This document shows, piece after piece, positions 16,524 to 26,028 of a DNA stretch of 64,000 bases. Position 1 is the stretch's first letter, and the number at the start of each line of letters is the position of its first letter. The position numbers and the translations under genes were made by a program. The stretch comes from Mesorhizobium loti. Its GTDB lineage: Bacteria; Pseudomonadota; Alphaproteobacteria; Rhizobiales; Rhizobiaceae. The stretch spans positions 310,001 to 374,000 of the forward strand of contig NZ_PJRO01000004.1 in NCBI RefSeq assembly GCF_002858745.1. The letters are read 5' to 3'. Below the pieces are notes generated by a model. It searched no databases and was not told the DNA's origin. It saw nothing but the letters and a program-made list of their open reading frames with translations.

Positions 16524-17659
16524 CTGATGATCGCTCGCTGGATACCCAGCGCCCTCAGGATCTTGGTGCCCATATCGATAAAGGTCATCGCGTTCGCGTA
16601 GTCCTTGTAGCTTTTGTTAGGGCCATCCATGATCTGCTGCAACTCTGGCACGGTCAGGTCGAGCTTTGTCGCGATATACTCGAAATCCTGCGCAAGATCG
16701 TCTGGATTATAAGCAGTCTGCGCAATCCTGTTCAGCGCCTCTTCGCGACTCATCTGTCCGGTGAGGATCAGGCTGGAGAAATGAGCCCGACGCTTGTCGT
16801 AGCCGAATTTCTTGGGCAGCCAATAGCCTTCGTAAAAACGCGTGAAGCGCGACTCGTAATGTTTGTGAGCATATTTCTGCCAGCCATACTTGTCGACCAA
16901 CTCCTGCATCGCCTCTTCCTTATGGAAAGGGATGTAGTTGAGCGGTTTTACCACCTTCATGCCCTTGAAGTACTGATAGTAGAGCTTGTAGGTGAAGATG
17001 TCGGTCAGCGGGAATGTCTTTAGCGGCCGCTGGCCAAATTTGCGATGGATATCGAGGAGCTGGCGGCGATCGCCGGCATGATAGTGCCACTCGAGTGGCT
17101 CGCGCACGCACTCGGTCGAATAGTTCGCGCCGGTCAGCACGTATTTGAACCCGTGTTTTGCCGCAAACTTATAAAGCGCGGCAAAGAAAGCGTGATCTTG
17201 CGGCGTGTCGATATGAGGCACCTGCGCCTTGAAGAAGGCAAGTTGCAGATCCTTCATCTCCTGCCAGTCTACGACTTCGGTATGCAGGTCGAGCTCAAGC
17301 CCATCCACCAGCTTCTCGATGTTGTTGACCGCCTGCTGGGAGTTCCAGCCGGCGTCGACGTGAAACAGCAAGGGTCTAAGCCCGAACTTGGCCTTGGCCA
17401 GATAGGTCACATATGACGAATCGACGCCGCCGCTGATGCCTATGATGCAGTCGTGGTCGCGACCTTTGCCGTCTTGTTTGATCTTGTCGACGACGGCCGA
17501 GATTTCGCGCAGGCCGCGTTCATCAGGATGCCAATTGGGGACGATGTTGCTGTGGTAATTGTTGCAATATTCGCAACGACCACCGGAATCGAAAGATATT
17601 TTCGAGTCCGAGGTGTCCATGATGCAATTCGTGCAAATCTGATATTTTCTCAGGCTCAT
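16520..17659 (-). CDS. wbuX: N-acetyl sugar amidotransferase (WbuX/LfnA/WbpG family)
   Basis: 379 residues. Cys9, Cys12, Cys29 and Cys32 form a probable zinc knuckle (CTNC and CEYC). Residues 76-81, SGGVDS, are the PP-loop of ATP-pyrophosphatases, used to adenylate the acetamido group before attack by ammonia. LfnA of Pseudomonas aeruginosa O12 and WbuX of E. coli O145 are known to be needed for 2-acetamidino-2,6-dideoxy-L-galactose (L-FucNAm). WbpG of P. aeruginosa acts on a different acetamido sugar. The downstream fnlABC genes make L-FucNAc the likely substrate here. It is the first gene of the operon, preceded by a 553-bp spacer. The product is predicted, not shown. Confidence 0.9.
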   Translation of the reverse strand: MSLRKYQICTNCIMDTSDSKISFDSGGRCEYCNNYHSNIVPNWHPDERGLREISAVVDKIKQDGKGRDHDCIIGISGGVDSSYVTYLAKAKFGLRPLLFHVDAGWNSQQAVNNIEKLVDGLELDLHTEVVDWQEMKDLQLAFFKAQVPHIDTPQDHAFFAALYKFAAKHGFKYVLTGANYSTECVREPLEWHYHAGDRRQLLDIHRKFGQRPLKTFPLTDIFTYKLYYQYFKGMKVVKPLNYIPFHKEEAMQELVDKYGWQKYAHKHYESRFTRFYEGYWLPKKFGYDKRRAHFSSLILTGQMSREEALNRIAQTAYNPDDLAQDFEYIATKLDLTVPELQQIMDGPNKSYKDYANAMTFIDMGTKILRALGIQRAIIR

Positions 17660-18212
17660 TCCATCGGGCTCTTGTTCGCTCCCACTTGCTCATAGCGTTT
17701 TGGATGCTTCTGGGCTTGGGACCGTTGTTTCGCATGTTGCGGTAGTGCAATCGATATGCGTGCACCAATTCCAGCGTCACTTTCAATGCAGTGAGAGCGG
17801 CCTGTCTAACAGATATAGCGAAACCCCAGCAAGGGCTTTGTACGCTGGGGGAATGGCGGCAACCAGCGAGATTTGCCGAGGGAACCGTTATTTCGCGGCG
17901 ACCATCCCACATATGTCATGCTGCTCATTCGCCGAACCGCAATCTTCACGAGTTTCGAACCCCTGCGGCAACTGCACTCTGTCTTCCACAGGGATTTGGA
18001 GAGTGCAGATAAATTCCAAAAACTGCATGTTGAGTGAAAAAATCATCTCATTGCACAATCCGAAAGAGCCTTTGCAATGTTGGCGACGCCTGTTTCTCCC
18101 GCTAGAAGGGGCGGTGTTGGTAACCAACCAAGAACCACGACAGCTTCTCCCGCCAAGGTTGTTCGTTCCGATTTATTCTCAGGTGGAACCGCGGCGATAA
18201 GAGACTTCATCG
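17660..18212. other. 553-bp gene-free divergent spacer with two inverted repeats
   Basis: No convincing coding frame on either strand. It should carry the promoters of the wbuX operon (leftward) and cysDNCQ (rightward). It holds CCCCAGC/GCTGGGG at 17825-17851 and CTGCACTCT/AGAGTGCAG at 17972-18008. It also has a GTTGGT-A-ACCAAC dyad at 18116-18128 and two copies of TTCTCCCGC (18094 and 18151 regions). A small RNA or a regulator site is possible. Confidence 0.55.
17972..18008. repeat. 9-bp perfect inverted repeat upstream of cysD
   Basis: CTGCACTCT at 17972-17980 is the exact reverse complement of AGAGTGCAG at 18000-18008, with a 19-nt spacer. No uridine run follows, so it is more likely a small-RNA or leader stem, or a protein site, than a terminator. 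Confidence 0.5.
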
Positions 18213-19118
18213 ATGAACATGGCATTGACCCATCTCCAGCGGTTGGAAGCCGAGTCCATCCATATTTTCCGTGAGGTTGCGGCCAATTTTTCCAAGCCGG
18301 TGATGCTTTATTCCGTCGGCAAGGACTCGTCGGTGCTGATGCATCTGGCAATGAAGGCCTTCTATCCGGCCAAGCCGCCATTCCCGTTCCTGCATGTCGA
18401 CACGACATGGAAGTTCCGTGAGATGATCGCCTTCCGCGATCAGATGGCGGAGAAGCTCGGCTTCGATCTTCTAGTGCATGTCAATGAAGACGGCGTGCGC
18501 GACAACATCAACCCGTTCGACCACGGCTCGAACGTGCATACTCATGTGATGAAGACGGTGGGCCTGCGCCAGGCGCTCGACAAATACGGCTTCGATGCCG
18601 CTTTCGGCGGCGCCCGCCGCGACGAGGAAAAATCGCGCGCGAAGGAGCGCATCTTCTCCTTCCGCAATGCCAGTCATGCCTGGGACCCGAAGAACCAGCG
18701 GCCGGAGATGTGGAACATCTACAACACGCGCATCGCCGCTGGTGAATCGATCCGGGTCTTCCCGCTGTCCAACTGGACCGAGCTCGATATCTGGCAGTAC
18801 ATTCTGCAGGAAGACATACCCATCGTGCCGCTCTACTTCGCGAAGGAGCGGCCTGTGGTCGAGCGCGACGGCATGCTGATCCTGAAGGATGACGACCGCA
18901 TGAAGCTGCGTCCGGATGAGGCGGTCGAGAACCGCCTCGTGCGCTTCCGCACGCTCGGTTGCTATCCACTCACCGGTGCCATCGAATCCAGCGCCGATAC
19001 GCTGGAGGCCATCGTCGGCGAGATGCTGACGGCGCGCACCTCCGAACGGCAAGGGCGCCTGATCGATCGCGACGAGGCCGGCTCGATGGAAAAGAAGAAG
19101 CGCGAGGGGTATTTTTGA
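18213..19118 (+). CDS. cysD: Sulfate adenylyltransferase subunit 2
   Basis: 301 residues of the PAPS-reductase/PP-loop fold. [12 protein letters not shown] is the ATP-binding loop, followed by [13 protein letters not shown], the [19 protein letters not shown] signature and the terminal [10 protein letters not shown]. With CysN it forms APS from sulfate and ATP in the cytoplasm. It is also the counterpart of rhizobial NodP, but no nod genes are near. The start at 18213 begins MNMALTHLQ; an ATG two codons later is equally possible. Three nucleotides separate it from cysNC. Confidence 0.95.
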   Translation: MNMALTHLQRLEAESIHIFREVAANFSKPVMLYSVGKDSSVLMHLAMKAFYPAKPPFPFLHVDTTWKFREMIAFRDQMAEKLGFDLLVHVNEDGVRDNINPFDHGSNVHTHVMKTVGLRQALDKYGFDAAFGGARRDEEKSRAKERIFSFRNASHAWDPKNQRPEMWNIYNTRIAAGESIRVFPLSNWTELDIWQYILQEDIPIVPLYFAKERPVVERDGMLILKDDDRMKLRPDEAVENRLVRFRTLGCYPLTGAIESSADTLEAIVGEMLTARTSERQGRLIDRDEAGSMEKKKREGYF

Positions 19119-19120
19119 GA

Positions 19121-21058
19121 ATGCGCCATGTTCCGGCAAAGACCCTCGAGCCGAGCAACGAGGTGCGCGACTATCTGGCTGCGCAGGAGAAGAAATCGCT
19201 GCTGCGTTTCCTTACCTGTGGCTCGGTGGACGACGGCAAGTCGACGCTGATCGGCCGACTGCTTTCCGACACCAAGCAGATATTCGAGGACCAACTGGCG
19301 GCACTTGAGCGCGATTCCCGCAAGCATGGCACGACCGGCGAGGATGTCGATTTCGCGCTGCTGGTCGATGGTCTGGAGGCCGAGCGCGAACAGGGCATCA
19401 CCATCGACGTTGCGTATCGCTTCTTCGCAACGCCGAAGCGCAAATTCATCGTCGCCGACACGCCGGGGCATGAACAATACACCCGCAACATGGCAACCGG
19501 CGCCTCTACCGCCGATCTTGCCATCGTATTGATCGATGCACGCCAGGGCGTGCTGCGTCAGACGAGGCGCCATTCCATCATTGCCTCGCTGCTTGGCATC
19601 CGCCATATCGTGCTGGCGGTGAACAAGATCGATCTGGTAGGCTTCGACCGCATTACCTTCGATCGTATCGTTGCCGAATATCGGGATTTCGCCCGCGACC
19701 TCGGCTTTGAAAGCATCGTGCCGATCCCGATGTCGGCGCGCTTTGGCGACAACGTCTCGGCTCGTTCGGAGCGCCTGGCCTGGTATCAGGGGCCGACTCT
19801 GATCGAGCATCTGGAGACCGTCCCGGTTGACAGTGCTTCGGCTGAACAGCCGTTCCGTTTCCCCGTACAATATGTGAACCGGCCGAACCTGGATTTTCGT
19901 GGTTTTGCCGGCACTGTCGCGTCCGGCTCGGTGTCGCGTGGCGACGAGGTGGTGGTGGCAAAGTCCGGCCGCTCGGCCCACGTCAAGCGCATCGTCTCTT
20001 ATGGTGGCGACCTTCAGAAGGCCGTTGCTGGCCAGGCGGTAACGCTGGTGCTGGACGAGGAAGTCGAGGTCTCACGCGGCAACGTGCTGGTGCAGCCGGA
20101 TGCGCGCCCGCAGGTGTCCGACCAGTTCGCCGCCAATCTGGTATGGTTCGACGAACAGGCATTGCTGCCGGGCCGCTCCTACATCCTGCGCACCGAGACG
20201 GATGAGGCGAGTGCGACCGTCACCGAACTGAAGCACCGTCTCAACATCAATGATTTCACGGAAGAAGCGGCGAAGTCGCTCGAGATGAACGAGGTCGGCG
20301 TCGTCAACATCTCGACCCGCACGCCAATCGCTTTTGATGCCTTTGCCGAAAACCGCTCGACCGGCGCTTTCATCCTGATCGACCGCATCACCAATGCGAC
20401 CGTCGGCGCCGGCATGATCCAGCATGCGTTGCGCCGTGCCGAGAACATCCACTGGCAATCGCTCGACATCGACAAGCGCGCACGCTCCGACATGAAGCAT
20501 CAGCGGCCGGCGGTATTCTGGTTCACCGGCCTGTCAGGCTCGGGCAAATCGACCATTGCCAACCTGCTCGAGAAGAAGCTCGCCGCTACCGGCCGCCACA
20601 CCTATCTGCTCGATGGTGACAATGTACGCCACGGTCTCAACCGCGATCTCGGTTTCACCGATGCCGATCGCGTCGAGAACATCCGCCGTGTCGCCGAGGT
20701 GGCCAAGCTGATGGCGGATGCCGGCCTGATCGTGCTGGTCTCCTTCATCTCGCCGTTCCGCGCCGAGCGGCGTTTGGCGCGTGAGCTGATGGCCGGTGGT
20801 GAATTCGTCGAAGTGTTCGTTGATACGCCGTTCGAGGAGTGCGCACGCCGCGATCCGAAGGGCCTCTATGCGCGGGCATTGCGGGGCGAGATCAAGAACT
20901 TCACCGGCGTCGATTCTCCCTATGAGCCACCGGAGAACCCGGAGATCCGTCTCCAAACGGTCGGCAGGACCGTCGAAGAGATGGTGGATGTTCTGGACGA
21001 CTGGCTGGCCGAGCGTGACAAGGCCGAGACGCAGTATGAAAGCGGCGGTGGCATCTAA
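19121..21058 (+). CDS. cysNC: Bifunctional sulfate adenylyltransferase subunit 1 / adenylylsulfate kinase (CysN-CysC fusion)
   Basis: 645 residues. The N-terminal GTPase (about 1-440) is CysN: P-loop GSVDDGKST, switch [27 protein letters not shown] and NKIDLV. The C-terminal 190 residues are APS kinase CysC: P-loop GLSGSGKST near residue 468, [16 protein letters not shown] and the lid segment with [10 protein letters not shown]. Together they turn sulfate into PAPS. The fusion is the NodQ arrangement common in rhizobia. The ATG at 19121 is used; the 54 residues readable upstream lie inside cysD. The stop overlaps cysQ as TAATG. Confidence 0.95.
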   Translation: MRHVPAKTLEPSNEVRDYLAAQEKKSLLRFLTCGSVDDGKSTLIGRLLSDTKQIFEDQLAALERDSRKHGTTGEDVDFALLVDGLEAEREQGITIDVAYRFFATPKRKFIVADTPGHEQYTRNMATGASTADLAIVLIDARQGVLRQTRRHSIIASLLGIRHIVLAVNKIDLVGFDRITFDRIVAEYRDFARDLGFESIVPIPMSARFGDNVSARSERLAWYQGPTLIEHLETVPVDSASAEQPFRFPVQYVNRPNLDFRGFAGTVASGSVSRGDEVVVAKSGRSAHVKRIVSYGGDLQKAVAGQAVTLVLDEEVEVSRGNVLVQPDARPQVSDQFAANLVWFDEQALLPGRSYILRTETDEASATVTELKHRLNINDFTEEAAKSLEMNEVGVVNISTRTPIAFDAFAENRSTGAFILIDRITNATVGAGMIQHALRRAENIHWQSLDIDKRARSDMKHQRPAVFWFTGLSGSGKSTIANLLEKKLAATGRHTYLLDGDNVRHGLNRDLGFTDADRVENIRRVAEVAKLMADAGLIVLVSFISPFRAERRLARELMAGGEFVEVFVDTPFEECARRDPKGLYARALRGEIKNFTGVDSPYEPPENPEIRLQTVGRTVEEMVDVLDDWLAERDKAETQYESGGGI

Positions 21059-21879
21059 TGAGTGTTGCGCAGGTTTTGATGGACACGGCATCTGACGATG
21101 CGGCAATGATTACCGTTTTCGAAAGACTGGCGCTGGAGGCCGGCCGTGCCATCATGCGCATCTTCCACGAAGGCTGCGCGGTCGATGCCAAGGCTGATGC
21201 CTCACCGGTAACGGAAGCCGACCGGCAGGCTGAGCGGATCATCCTGGCAGGCCTGCGTGAAATCTATCCGGATGTCCCCACGGTGGCAGAAGAGGAGGCC
21301 AGTGCCGGCATCCTGCCGTCATCGCTGGGCAAAGCCTTTTTCCTGATCGATCCGCTCGATGGCACCAAGGAGTTCGTCAAACGCGGCAACGACTTCACCG
21401 TCAACATCGCCCTCGTGCGCCATGGCGTGCCAGAGGTCGGCGTGGTCTTCGCGCCGTGTTCGGGAAAGCTCTATTCGGGCCGGCCGGGCAGGGCGGAGGC
21501 GGCTGACGTCGATGCCCGCTTTGACATTGTTGCACGCAGGACGATCACGACACGGGAAGCAGCCTCGCCGCTTGCCGTCGTTGCCAGTCGCTCTCACCGC
21601 ACGGCGGAGACCGACGACTACATCGCGACGCTCGGGTCGACGGAGATCGTCTCGATCGGCTCGTCGCTCAAGTTCTGCCTGCTGGCGGAAGCCGCGGCTG
21701 ATATCTATCCGCGTTTCGGCCGCACTATGGAATGGGATACGGCGGCAGGCGACGCCGTGTTACGCGCCGCAGGCGGCAGCACCTCGACCCTCGATGGCGC
21801 GCCGCTCAGCTATGGCAAACGCAACCAGGCGCATGACGCCGACTTTGCCAATCCGTTCTTTGTCGCCAAGGGCAGGTGA
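21058..21879 (+). CDS. cysQ: 3'(2'),5'-bisphosphate nucleotidase
   Basis: 273 residues of the inositol-monophosphatase-like Mg-dependent phosphatase family. Metal ligands are seen in VAEEEAS, DPLDGTKEF and EWDTAAGDAVLRAAGG. CysQ removes PAP, the inhibitory by-product of sulfotransferases and PAPS reductase. Its start overlaps the cysNC stop (TAATG), so it belongs to the same operon. The presence of a PAP phosphatase without cysH in the operon is what would be expected if PAPS feeds sulfotransferases, though reduction genes may lie elsewhere. Confidence 0.93.
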   Translation: MSVAQVLMDTASDDAAMITVFERLALEAGRAIMRIFHEGCAVDAKADASPVTEADRQAERIILAGLREIYPDVPTVAEEEASAGILPSSLGKAFFLIDPLDGTKEFVKRGNDFTVNIALVRHGVPEVGVVFAPCSGKLYSGRPGRAEAADVDARFDIVARRTITTREAASPLAVVASRSHRTAETDDYIATLGSTEIVSIGSSLKFCLLAEAAADIYPRFGRTMEWDTAAGDAVLRAAGGSTSTLDGAPLSYGKRNQAHDADFANPFFVAKGR

Positions 21880-21890
21880 GGGCCTTTCCT

Positions 21891-21960
21891 TCTCTCTTTT
21901 CACAGGGAGAAGCTGCCCCGCCGACAGCACCGAAGGTGACGCCTGCGCCGCCGCTTACAA
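21891..21960. repeat. Degenerate rhizobial intergenic palindrome
   Basis: The stretch between cysQ and the convergent aminotransferase has CTTCTC and GAGAAG about 12 nt apart, then a GC-rich tail. It resembles a decayed copy of the small palindromic repeats common in rhizobial spacers. It may act as the shared terminator of the two genes. Confidence 0.35.
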
Positions 21961-21978
21961 CACGGCGCGGAACGTTGC

Positions 21979-23118
21979 TTACTCCGCCGCCTGGGCTGAA
22001 TTCGAGCCGATATAGTTGCGGATCGTTTCGATGACGCGATCCTGATCGGCTTCGCTGAGATAGGGGTGCATCGGCAGGCACAGGATCCGGTTTGGCAAGC
22101 CTTCCGACACCGCCAGGCCTGTCGGCGTGCGCGGGAAGTGGCGATAGGCAACCTGCTCGTGCAGCGGCTTGACGTAGTAGATGACGGACGGAATGCCCTT
22201 TTCCTGCAGATGCGCCTTCAGCCCATCACGCTTCGGTGTCTCGATAGCGTATTGCGCCCAGGCCGAACGGGTGCCGTCGAGGTTGCGCGCGGCAGTGACG
22301 ATGTCGCCGAGGCCTTCGGCATAACGCGCCGCCACCTTCTGGCGGGCGACCATCTCATCTTCCAGGATCGCCAGTTTTTCGATCAGGATCGCTGCCTGCA
22401 GCGTGTCGAGACGCGAATTGATGCCGACATGGACATTGTCGTACTGCGTTTCGCCCTTGCCGTGAAAGGCGAAGGACCGCAGCTTTTCGGCCAGCGCCGC
22501 ATCATTGGTGAACATCGCGCCGCCGTCGCCGTAACAACCGAGCGGCTTCGCGGGGTAGAACGAGGTGCCGGCAACATGGCCGAAGGCACCGCATTTGGCG
22601 TTGTCGGCCAAACCACCGATTGACTGTGCCGCGTCCTCGATGACCAGCAGATTCTCGCGCTTGGCGATCGCCATGATGGCATCGTAGTCAGCGGCAAGGC
22701 CGAACAGATCGACCGGGATGATCGCCTTTGGCTTCAGCCGACCCTCGGTCTTGACCATGGCGATGGCCGCCTCGAGGCTTTCGATGTCGATGTTGTAGGT
22801 CTTTACGTCAACGTCGACGAAGATCGGTTCGGCCTTGGCCAGCGCCACCACTTCGGCGGTTGCGGCGAAGGTGAAGCTCGGCACGAACACTGCGTCGCCG
22901 GGCCCGATGCCAGAAGCATAGAGGGGCAACAGCAGCGCATCGGTGCCGTTGGCGCAGGCCACCACATGCTTGACGCCGACATAATCGGCCAGCTTTGCTT
23001 CGAATTCGGCCACCTGTGGTCCCAGGATATAACGACCTTCCTCGACGACGCGGTCCATGGCCGCCTTCAGCCTGTCGTGGATACGTGCGCGCTGCGCGCC
23101 TAGATCGATGAACTGCAT
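21979..23118 (-). CDS. DegT/DnrJ/EryC1/StrS family sugar aminotransferase
   Basis: 379 residues of the PLP-dependent sugar aminotransferase family (WbpE/WlbC-like). The N-terminus MQFIDLGAQRARI is typical. Cofactor contacts are in ACANGTDALLLPL and VIEDAAQSIGG, and the Schiff-base Lys is in FYPAKPLGCYGDGG. The C-terminal VIYYVKPLHEQVAY and LCLPMHPYL blocks are present. It should aminate a keto nucleotide sugar using glutamate, but no dehydrogenase partner for WbpE chemistry is adjacent. Start 23118 has GAGG upstream; the longer frame upstream lacks homology. It is probably monocistronic. Confidence 0.88.
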   Translation of the reverse strand: MQFIDLGAQRARIHDRLKAAMDRVVEEGRYILGPQVAEFEAKLADYVGVKHVVACANGTDALLLPLYASGIGPGDAVFVPSFTFAATAEVVALAKAEPIFVDVDVKTYNIDIESLEAAIAMVKTEGRLKPKAIIPVDLFGLAADYDAIMAIAKRENLLVIEDAAQSIGGLADNAKCGAFGHVAGTSFYPAKPLGCYGDGGAMFTNDAALAEKLRSFAFHGKGETQYDNVHVGINSRLDTLQAAILIEKLAILEDEMVARQKVAARYAEGLGDIVTAARNLDGTRSAWAQYAIETPKRDGLKAHLQEKGIPSVIYYVKPLHEQVAYRHFPRTPTGLAVSEGLPNRILCLPMHPYLSEADQDRVIETIRNYIGSNSAQAAE

Positions 23119-23346
23119 GTCGGCCTCGAATTTTGCCTGATAACGCGCCGCTGGTACCAGAGTTGCAGGAGGCGCGAAAGATTTGTACCGGGGCTGCGAC
23201 CTTGCGCAGCGGACATCCGTGTTACCATCCGACATTGGTTTGCAGACGTAAAAGGCCGCAAGCATATGCTTTTGAAGCAGTTCTTCTGTTGTTCGGAGTG
23301 ACGCCGCCGCAACAGGCGAAACATAATGTGATTGCAGTCAGACCCG

Positions 23347-24291
23347 TTAGCCGGCGATTGCCGCTGTCATGGCAAGTTCGCGTCGCCAGGGAGGATTGGC
23401 GCCTGCGCGGGAGACGGTGACGGCGGCGGCCTTGGCACTGAAGGCAAGCACTGTACGGATCTGGTTTTCGGAAAGGGTGGCGATCGCCTTCTTGGAAAGC
23501 AGTCCTTGCTCACGCAGCGAGCCGAGGATCCCGGCATTGATCGTGTCTCCGGCTCCGACGGTATCAATGACCTTGACCGGCTCGGCGGGCACGGAAACAG
23601 CGTGGTTCCGAGAAAAAGCCACCACACCCTTGGCACCTTGCGTTACCACCATCAGGCTTGGGCCGAGCCCAAGCCAGCGCGTTGCGATGTCCTCCAGCGA
23701 GCCGGTTTCGCCAAACCAGTCCAGATCTTCGTCCGACAGTTTGACGATGTCGGCGAGCGCCAGCATGCGCCGCATGCGCGCGAGGTGCTTTTCCTTGTCC
23801 TTGACGAAATTCTTGCGGATGTTGGGATCGAACATCATCACCCGCTTGTCGTGCTCGCGGCGCATCAGCGCCTCATAGGTCGCCCCGCACGGCTCCTGGA
23901 TAAGGCTGACGCAGGAAAAATGCATCGCTTCAACTGCGTCACCGACAGCAGGCAGGTCGGCCTCAACCAGCATGCGACCTGCCGTGTTCTCATCGTAGAA
24001 GAGGTAGCTGGCATGGCCGCCGTTCAACCGCACAAAAGCCAGCGTCGTCGGCAGGTCGGCGAACTTGATGAAATCGAGCGAGACCTTGCTGGCGACAAGC
24101 GCGTTGCGCAGCATGTCGCCATAAAAATCCGTCGAGATCCCGGTGAAGAAGCTGACCGGAATGTCCAGCCGACCCAGCGCCACCGCGGTGTTGAAAACTG
24201 CGCCGCCGACATAGGGCGCGAAAGCTGCTTCGCCGGATGCGGTCTCGCGCGGCAACATGTCGATCAGGGCCTCGCCGCAGCACAGGATCAT
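23347..24291 (-). CDS. PfkB-family sugar kinase, probable fructokinase
   Basis: 314 residues of the ribokinase fold. The N-terminal CCGEALIDMLP and the YVGGAVFNTAVALGRL signature precede a lid region. The C-terminal motif TVGAGDTINAG has the catalytic Asp; Ile replaces the more usual Phe. With the fructose transporter frcBCA divergent from this operon, phosphorylation of imported fructose is the likely job, equivalent to FrcK. It follows the RbsD/FucU gene by 4 bp and ends the operon. Confidence 0.88.
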   Translation of the reverse strand: MILCCGEALIDMLPRETASGEAAFAPYVGGAVFNTAVALGRLDIPVSFFTGISTDFYGDMLRNALVASKVSLDFIKFADLPTTLAFVRLNGGHASYLFYDENTAGRMLVEADLPAVGDAVEAMHFSCVSLIQEPCGATYEALMRREHDKRVMMFDPNIRKNFVKDKEKHLARMRRMLALADIVKLSDEDLDWFGETGSLEDIATRWLGLGPSLMVVTQGAKGVVAFSRNHAVSVPAEPVKVIDTVGAGDTINAGILGSLREQGLLSKKAIATLSENQIRTVLAFSAKAAAVTVSRAGANPPWRRELAMTAAIAG

Positions 24292-24295
24292 GCGC

Positions 24296-24733
24296 TCACG
24301 CTCCGGTCGGGTAGATCACGCCCTTGCGGACGATGATGTTGGCGTAGAGCCGCGGTTCGGATGTCTGGACGATGGCATGGGCCGCCTTCACCCGGGCATA
24401 GAAGTCGGCGCCGGGCAGAGCGACTACTTTACGACCTGGCGCCCGCTTGGCGCAGGTGGCTTCGATCTCGCCATGGACGGGATCGACCAGCTTTGGATCG
24501 CCCTTTTTCGAAGAGCGGAACAGCGCCTCTTCGACAAAATCGTCCACCGGCAGAACGGAAAGGATGGCATCGAGCATCGGCGCCAGGTCGACGCCGTCGG
24601 CACGAATCAGGCGTGTGGCCTGTTCCTCGGCCGGGTAGTTGCCATCGACGATCGCGATTTCGTCGCCATGGCCCATCGCGCGCAGCACTGCGAGAAGTTC
24701 AGGCCCGAGCAGGGGAGAAATGCCGATCAGCAT
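24296..24733 (-). CDS. RbsD/FucU family sugar mutarotase
   Basis: 145 residues. The N-terminal block MLIGISPLLGPELLAVL, then AMGHGDEIAIVDGNYPA, carries the conserved His/Asp region, and the C-terminal YANIIVRKGV is the family end. These proteins interconvert pyranose/furanose or anomers of ribose, fucose and similar sugars without cofactor. Here it lies between a ROK regulator (2 bp away) and a PfkB kinase (4 bp), so fructose or a related ketose is the probable substrate. Confidence 0.88.
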   Translation of the reverse strand: MLIGISPLLGPELLAVLRAMGHGDEIAIVDGNYPAEEQATRLIRADGVDLAPMLDAILSVLPVDDFVEEALFRSSKKGDPKLVDPVHGEIEATCAKRAPGRKVVALPGADFYARVKAAHAIVQTSEPRLYANIIVRKGVIYPTGA

Positions 24734-24735
24734 GG

Positions 24736-25980
24736 TCAGAGCGTTCCGGATGTGGAGGTGGGGCCGACGAGGAAGCGGTCGGAAAGCGGCAGGCTGGCGC
24801 CACCCAGCGCTCGGGCGTGGATGCCAACCGTGCCCTCGCGCACGGTTGGCAATTTAAGGCCCTCGGCATCGACCTTGTCGAGCGCGTCGCCAACGGCTTT
24901 GACCAGGCGCGCGCGGATCACAGTTGGCATCCATCCGTCAATCACCGCTTCCTCGAAATCGATCACGGAGGATGCGGAAGCAATGGCGTAGGCTAGGGCG
25001 TCGGCGGCGCCGGTCAGCCATGTATCGAGTTCCGGTCCGATATCGCCCCATTCATCTGGTGAAGTCCACAGGTGCTGGGCGTCCACGCCACGTAGCGCAA
25101 GCGCCTTTTCCAGCGTTGCGATGGAGGCGACGTCGATGAGCTGGATCGGCCTGCCGTCTGGTCCAGGCACCGGCATCGACCCAAGCGCGCCGGCATTACC
25201 GGTCGGCCCGCTGTAGATGCGGCCGTTGAGAACGATGCCGCCGCCAGCAAAGGCGCCAATGTAGAAATAGACGAAGTCGCGCACATCCAGCGCGTTGCCG
25301 AAAACAAGCTCGGCACCGCAGGCCGCGGTGGCGTCGTTCTGCAGATAGACGGGAAAATCACACAGCGCCTGGATGTCGGCGCGGATGTCGCGGTGGCGCC
25401 ATTCCTCCATGATCGAGCGCGGCGCACCTGCTGCGTCAGCCCAACTCCAAAGTTCGAAAGGCACGGCGATGCCGAGTCCCGCGACGCGTCGGTCCTGGGC
25501 AGGTGTCAGCTCCGATCTCAGCTTGGCCACGCCGGCAGCGACAAAGCCCACCGTCTCCGACGGTGCCGGATAGCGGTACGAATGGTGCAGCATCGCGCGC
25601 ACCTTGCCGAGGAAATCGATCAGCACCAGTTCGGCGCTGCGGCGTCCGATCTTGAGACCGATGAAGAAAGCGCCCTCCGGGTTGAGTGCCATTGGAATGG
25701 AGGGTTGGCCGATGCGCCCACGCAGTGGTTCGCGCCTGAGCAGGAGGCCTTCGTCTTCCAACTCGCGCATGATGACGGAGACGGTCTGCGCTGAAAGACC
25801 GGTCATGCGGGCGATGTCGGATTTTGCGAGGCCGCCATGTTGGCGCACGAGCGAAAGCACGAGCCGCTCGTTGTGGTCGCGCATGCCGCTCTGGTTGGTG
25901 CCACGGTGAAGACGGCTGCCCCCCGGCTCGTTCGAACCGTGCTTTTGAACGCCGTCGTCCAACAGCTTCCTCCCTCCCAT
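24736..25980 (-). CDS. ROK-family transcriptional regulator of the fructose locus
   Basis: 414 residues. A winged helix-turn-helix covers about residues 36-85 (GGLAKSDIARMTGLSAQTVSVI region). A ROK sugar-kinase-like domain follows, with GLGIAVPFE, YLQNDATAACGAEL and FAGGGIVLNG. The usual CxCGxxGC zinc motif of ROK proteins is missing; the segment after GALGSMP reads GPDGRPIQLIDVAS. The position, divergent from frcB, suggests it represses frcBCA and its own operon, with fructose as inducer. The start at 25980 has no strong ribosome site; MRDHNERL, 32 codons in, is an alternative. Confidence 0.88.
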   Translation of the reverse strand: MGGRKLLDDGVQKHGSNEPGGSRLHRGTNQSGMRDHNERLVLSLVRQHGGLAKSDIARMTGLSAQTVSVIMRELEDEGLLLRREPLRGRIGQPSIPMALNPEGAFFIGLKIGRRSAELVLIDFLGKVRAMLHHSYRYPAPSETVGFVAAGVAKLRSELTPAQDRRVAGLGIAVPFELWSWADAAGAPRSIMEEWRHRDIRADIQALCDFPVYLQNDATAACGAELVFGNALDVRDFVYFYIGAFAGGGIVLNGRIYSGPTGNAGALGSMPVPGPDGRPIQLIDVASIATLEKALALRGVDAQHLWTSPDEWGDIGPELDTWLTGAADALAYAIASASSVIDFEEAVIDGWMPTVIRARLVKAVGDALDKVDAEGLKLPTVREGTVGIHARALGGASLPLSDRFLVGPTSTSGTL

Positions 25981-26028
25981 GATTTCTTGTCTGACTTTTG
26001 GCCGAGAATGAGCCGGCTCCGCAAGTGT

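Noticed and set aside
17700..18200. 166-codon plus-strand frame in the wbuX-cysD spacer
   Set aside because: It has several Cys- and Arg-rich stretches without domain character and no ribosome site, and it overlaps the inverted repeats.
18213..21058. nodP/nodQ of a symbiosis island
   Set aside because: No nod, nif or transfer genes are present, and cysQ in the same operon favours general PAPS metabolism.
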